A stretch of DNA of 46,586 nt, from positions 1 through 46,586 of the forward strand of contig JAFYRT010000044.1 of NCBI GenBank assembly GCA_017546805.1, in the 5' to 3' direction. Position 1 is the stretch's first letter; the number at the start of each line of letters is the position of its first letter. The notes below the pieces were generated by a model, which saw only the letters and a program-made list of their open reading frames with translations, searched no databases and had not been told where the DNA came from. Source of the DNA: Muribaculaceae bacterium (GTDB taxonomy: Bacteria > Bacteroidota > Bacteroidia > Bacteroidales > G3-4614). Positions 44,385 through 46,586 of the stretch are shown piece by piece. A program made the translations under genes and the position numbers.

Positions 44385-46463
44385 TTAATATCCAGGTGTT
44401 GGTTTTGCCTCCGGCTCAAAGTCAACAGATGAGTTGTTTGTATCTTGGTAAACAACACGGTTGCCAACAATCTTAGCTACTTTACGAGTGAATCCCATTC
44501 CGTTGTACATAGCTGAAGTATAAAGCATACCTGCATCAACTTGTGAAGGAAGAGCAATAGTTCTTTGAGTCTCTGTTGGAGATACAACATTAATCGCATC
44601 TTGAATATCTTTGTATCTGATCATCAAGTATGGGTTAACGTCAGTACCCTCTGGTTTAGCCACCCAGTTAGCCTCGTTGTTAACGTCACAGTAAGTCTCG
44701 ATGTTGTCAACTTTAGCCAATACAAGACCTGCACCGAATGCTGGAAGAACACCGAAGTTTATAGATTGAAGTCCGGGTTTAGCAACGATAGTTAGATTAG
44801 GAACGTCTGGGTTAGCAACATAAGTTGATTTGTACTCAGTGATATCGATTTCATAGTCTGCTTTGCTCAAGTCGACAGTGTTAGGATTAACCTCAATCTC
44901 TTCAGTTGCAGGATCATCACTCATGATAGTGTGGTTTTGAGCTTGGAAAGCGATAACCACACTTTTACCTGGAGCCAAAGGATATTTTTTACCCGATCCA
45001 TCACTAACAAAACCTGCAACGTATGAAGAAACAGCAACAGCTTCCATCTCCTCAGGAGTAGTACCCCATAATACAGTTTTTGTGTTAGCTGCAATCTCAG
45101 TACGAGCGATTAAGCAGTTGTCAAGGTATTGAGTAAATGCTGAGTTGTTGTAAATTTCAACGAATTGGTCATACATATAGTTTTTGTTAGCAGGAGTTTT
45201 ACACATAGCTGAGTAGAACTCTTTGATAATTAATTGAGGAGTAGATGTAATATATTCTGTTTCTATGGCTGCTGTTTGCGCTTTATCTACAAGCACTATA
45301 GTAGAACCACAAATTTCACCCTCATTTATTGACATAGTTACAGTAACCTCATATTCGCCTTCTGAAATCTCCACTGTTTTATATACTCCCTCTGAAATCT
45401 CGGATAATTCAAAAACTCCAAGAGAATTTACCGCTTTAACTGATACATCAGTTACATCACTCCAGTTAACTAAATCTGGCAATATAACTTGCACTGTTAA
45501 TGAGTAGAGATTAGAAATTAAAAGAAATTTTTCGGAAGTTATCTCTATCTTATTATCCTGTGCATCTTTTGTGCTTATCACCAATGTACAATACTCTTCA
45601 TAGAATCCAAATTCTCCTATATGTTTTATTGTAAGTTTATATCGTCCTTTTAGCTTTTCTCCTTTATCATTTACAGAGTTTTCCAAACTTACTATTTCAT
45701 AGTTTGGCGAAGGGTTTGCATAACTCTCTGCATAGCTTTTTAGCATACCTGTTTCTAATTGATTTATTACTATATCCTCTTTTGTTATTTTTGCATTTGA
45801 TGGGTTTACGAAAAACTCTATCTCTGCTGTTCCACCCTCTTCTGATATAAGAAACTCTTCTTTTAACAGAACTATGCTTGTCGGATAATTTAAGGCTTGA
45901 CCGAAGTTATATTGTTTGCCGCTTGACATGGTTATGCTTACCATTCCTCTTTCGCTATCCTCAACAATTGAAGTTATTTGATTGTCAGGGTTTGCACTAT
46001 ATGGAGTTGGCAATATTGTTATAGGATTGCTTTTGTCTTCAACGTAGGTTATTATCTCGTACTTGCCTTCGCTATTTACTTGCACCTCAACAGAAACTCC
46101 ATTAGCTCCATCTATTCCTTTTGCAGATATTGTATTTCCATTTGCATCTGTTATTGGGGTATATGTTTTTCCGTTGTCATACGAAACAGTCCAATTGCAA
46201 TTGTTGTCTATTTTTACATATGGTGTTATTCCATCAACTCCATCTTTGCCATTGATACCGTTTTGTAGGGTTATTGCAGAATTATCTGAGAATGTAATTT
46301 TCCATCCTCCTACGCCTGTTGTAATAGGTTCTACTCCGCTTACTATTTTACCACCTTCATACGCATCTTTTAGTTTATCAACTGAAGTTTTGAGACTTGA
46401 CACATCCTCTTTTAGTCTATCAATCTCAGGTCCAAAATCTTCAGTACAAGATGTTATACTCAT
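44385..46463 (-). CDS. DUF4988/DUF4876 surface protein, signal peptide missing
   Basis: A 692-residue protein beginning MSITSCTEDFGPEIDRLKED, that is, the end of a lipobox (ITSC) with no hydrophobic stretch before it. A coiled coil (about 12-35) and a DUF4988/PL29-N-terminal region follow (VSGVEPITTGVGGWKITFSD, NGINGKDGVDGITPYVKI), then Ig-like sheet domains and a DUF4876 region from about 410 (LIIKEFYSAMCKTPANKNYM). An in-frame TAA lies at 46491-46493, only nine codons upstream, with no start codon between, and no promoter box is present. The gene is probably 5'-truncated or rearranged; if not, translation must use an unusual start. Normal relatives are outer-membrane lipoproteins of polysaccharide-use or adhesion loci. 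Confidence 0.75.
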   Translation of the reverse strand: MSITSCTEDFGPEIDRLKEDVSSLKTSVDKLKDAYEGGKIVSGVEPITTGVGGWKITFSDNSAITLQNGINGKDGVDGITPYVKIDNNCNWTVSYDNGKTYTPITDANGNTISAKGIDGANGVSVEVQVNSEGKYEIITYVEDKSNPITILPTPYSANPDNQITSIVEDSERGMVSITMSSGKQYNFGQALNYPTSIVLLKEEFLISEEGGTAEIEFFVNPSNAKITKEDIVINQLETGMLKSYAESYANPSPNYEIVSLENSVNDKGEKLKGRYKLTIKHIGEFGFYEEYCTLVISTKDAQDNKIEITSEKFLLISNLYSLTVQVILPDLVNWSDVTDVSVKAVNSLGVFELSEISEGVYKTVEISEGEYEVTVTMSINEGEICGSTIVLVDKAQTAAIETEYITSTPQLIIKEFYSAMCKTPANKNYMYDQFVEIYNNSAFTQYLDNCLIARTEIAANTKTVLWGTTPEEMEAVAVSSYVAGFVSDGSGKKYPLAPGKSVVIAFQAQNHTIMSDDPATEEIEVNPNTVDLSKADYEIDITEYKSTYVANPDVPNLTIVAKPGLQSINFGVLPAFGAGLVLAKVDNIETYCDVNNEANWVAKPEGTDVNPYLMIRYKDIQDAINVVSPTETQRTIALPSQVDAGMLYTSAMYNGMGFTRKVAKIVGNRVVYQDTNNSSVDFEPEAKPTPGY

Positions 46464-46509
46464 ACCTGTAATTAGTCGACCCTTAAAAACTTAGAGATAT
46501 ACAATAATT

Positions 46510-46550
46510 AAGAGAAACATTATTCCCATATAGTGTTTCTCTTATTTTTT
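46510..46550 (+). terminator. rightward intrinsic terminator
   Basis: AAGAGAAACA (46510-46519) pairs with TGTTTCTCTT (46534-46543) and is followed by ATTTTTTTG. There is no rightward gene between it and the DUF4988 start, so the transcript it ends is not identifiable here. Confidence 0.65.
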
Positions 46551-46561
46551 TGATTAAGGCC

Positions 46562-46584
46562 AAAAGAGCTCTCATTGCTCTTTT
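46562..46584. terminator. second hairpin at window end
   Basis: AAAAGAGC (46562-46569) pairs with GCTCTTTT (46577-46584), loop TCTCATT. Probably a terminator of a gene beyond the window. Confidence 0.5.
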
Positions 46585-46586
46585 GA

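Overview
This window reads as an AT-rich chromosome segment from a member of the order Bacteroidales (phylum Bacteroidota). The evidence is convergent: many upstream regions carry the Bacteroidota -7 promoter box (TAnnTTTG), Shine-Dalgarno sequences are not evident, and the gene families are typical of the phylum (type III glutamine synthetase, DUF4295 beside L33, DUF4270, DUF4988/DUF4876, FISUMP lipoprotein, BspA-type leucine-rich repeats, and C-terminal tails of the type IX secretion kind). I cannot name the genus from sequence alone.

Layout. 0.2-1.8 kb: a HAD phosphatase translationally coupled to a GT90 glycosyltransferase. 1.9-7.6 kb: divergent carB and glnA (type III); the carB leader looks like a transcription attenuator. 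7.8-8.7 kb: a FISUMP lipoprotein whose 3' end has the composition of a diversity-generating-retroelement variable region. 8.9-17.4 kb: a long leftward gene train, rpmB-rpmG-DUF4295, hairpin, then ftsY-rimO-menF-menD-menB-menC-menE, joining ribosome/SRP functions to the menaquinone (isochorismate to OSB-CoA to DHNA-CoA) pathway. 17.9-25.0 kb: an accessory block with two secreted surface proteins (LamG-like and BspA-like, both with T9SS-type tails), a tRNA-dihydrouridine synthase, and a two-gene operon of an AmgK-like sugar kinase fused to a RapZ C-terminal domain followed by a MurU-like nucleotidyltransferase, suggesting peptidoglycan sugar recycling with built-in amino-sugar sensing. 25.2-33.4 kb: cinA, an M48 protease and tsaD (leftward), divergent from a large TamB. 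33.6-37.8 kb: long-chain acyl-CoA ligase, DUF4270 lipoprotein and an orphan GT5 N-terminal domain. 38.1-41.6 kb: panC-panD (pantothenate), terminator, ffh-folD. 41.8-44.3 kb: CapA-like protein, tRNA-His with a partial downstream copy, and a peroxiredoxin. 44.4-46.5 kb: a DUF4988/DUF4876 surface protein whose signal peptide and promoter appear to be missing.

Three near-identical ~164 bp intergenic repeats (22.2, 33.4 and 41.6 kb) lie just downstream of rightward genes, and their first hairpin shows a compensatory base-pair change. No rRNA, CRISPR array, transposase or integrase gene was seen. The strongest candidates for something undescribed are the kinase-RapZ fusion/MurU operon, the carB attenuator, the FISUMP variable region, and the covarying repeat family.
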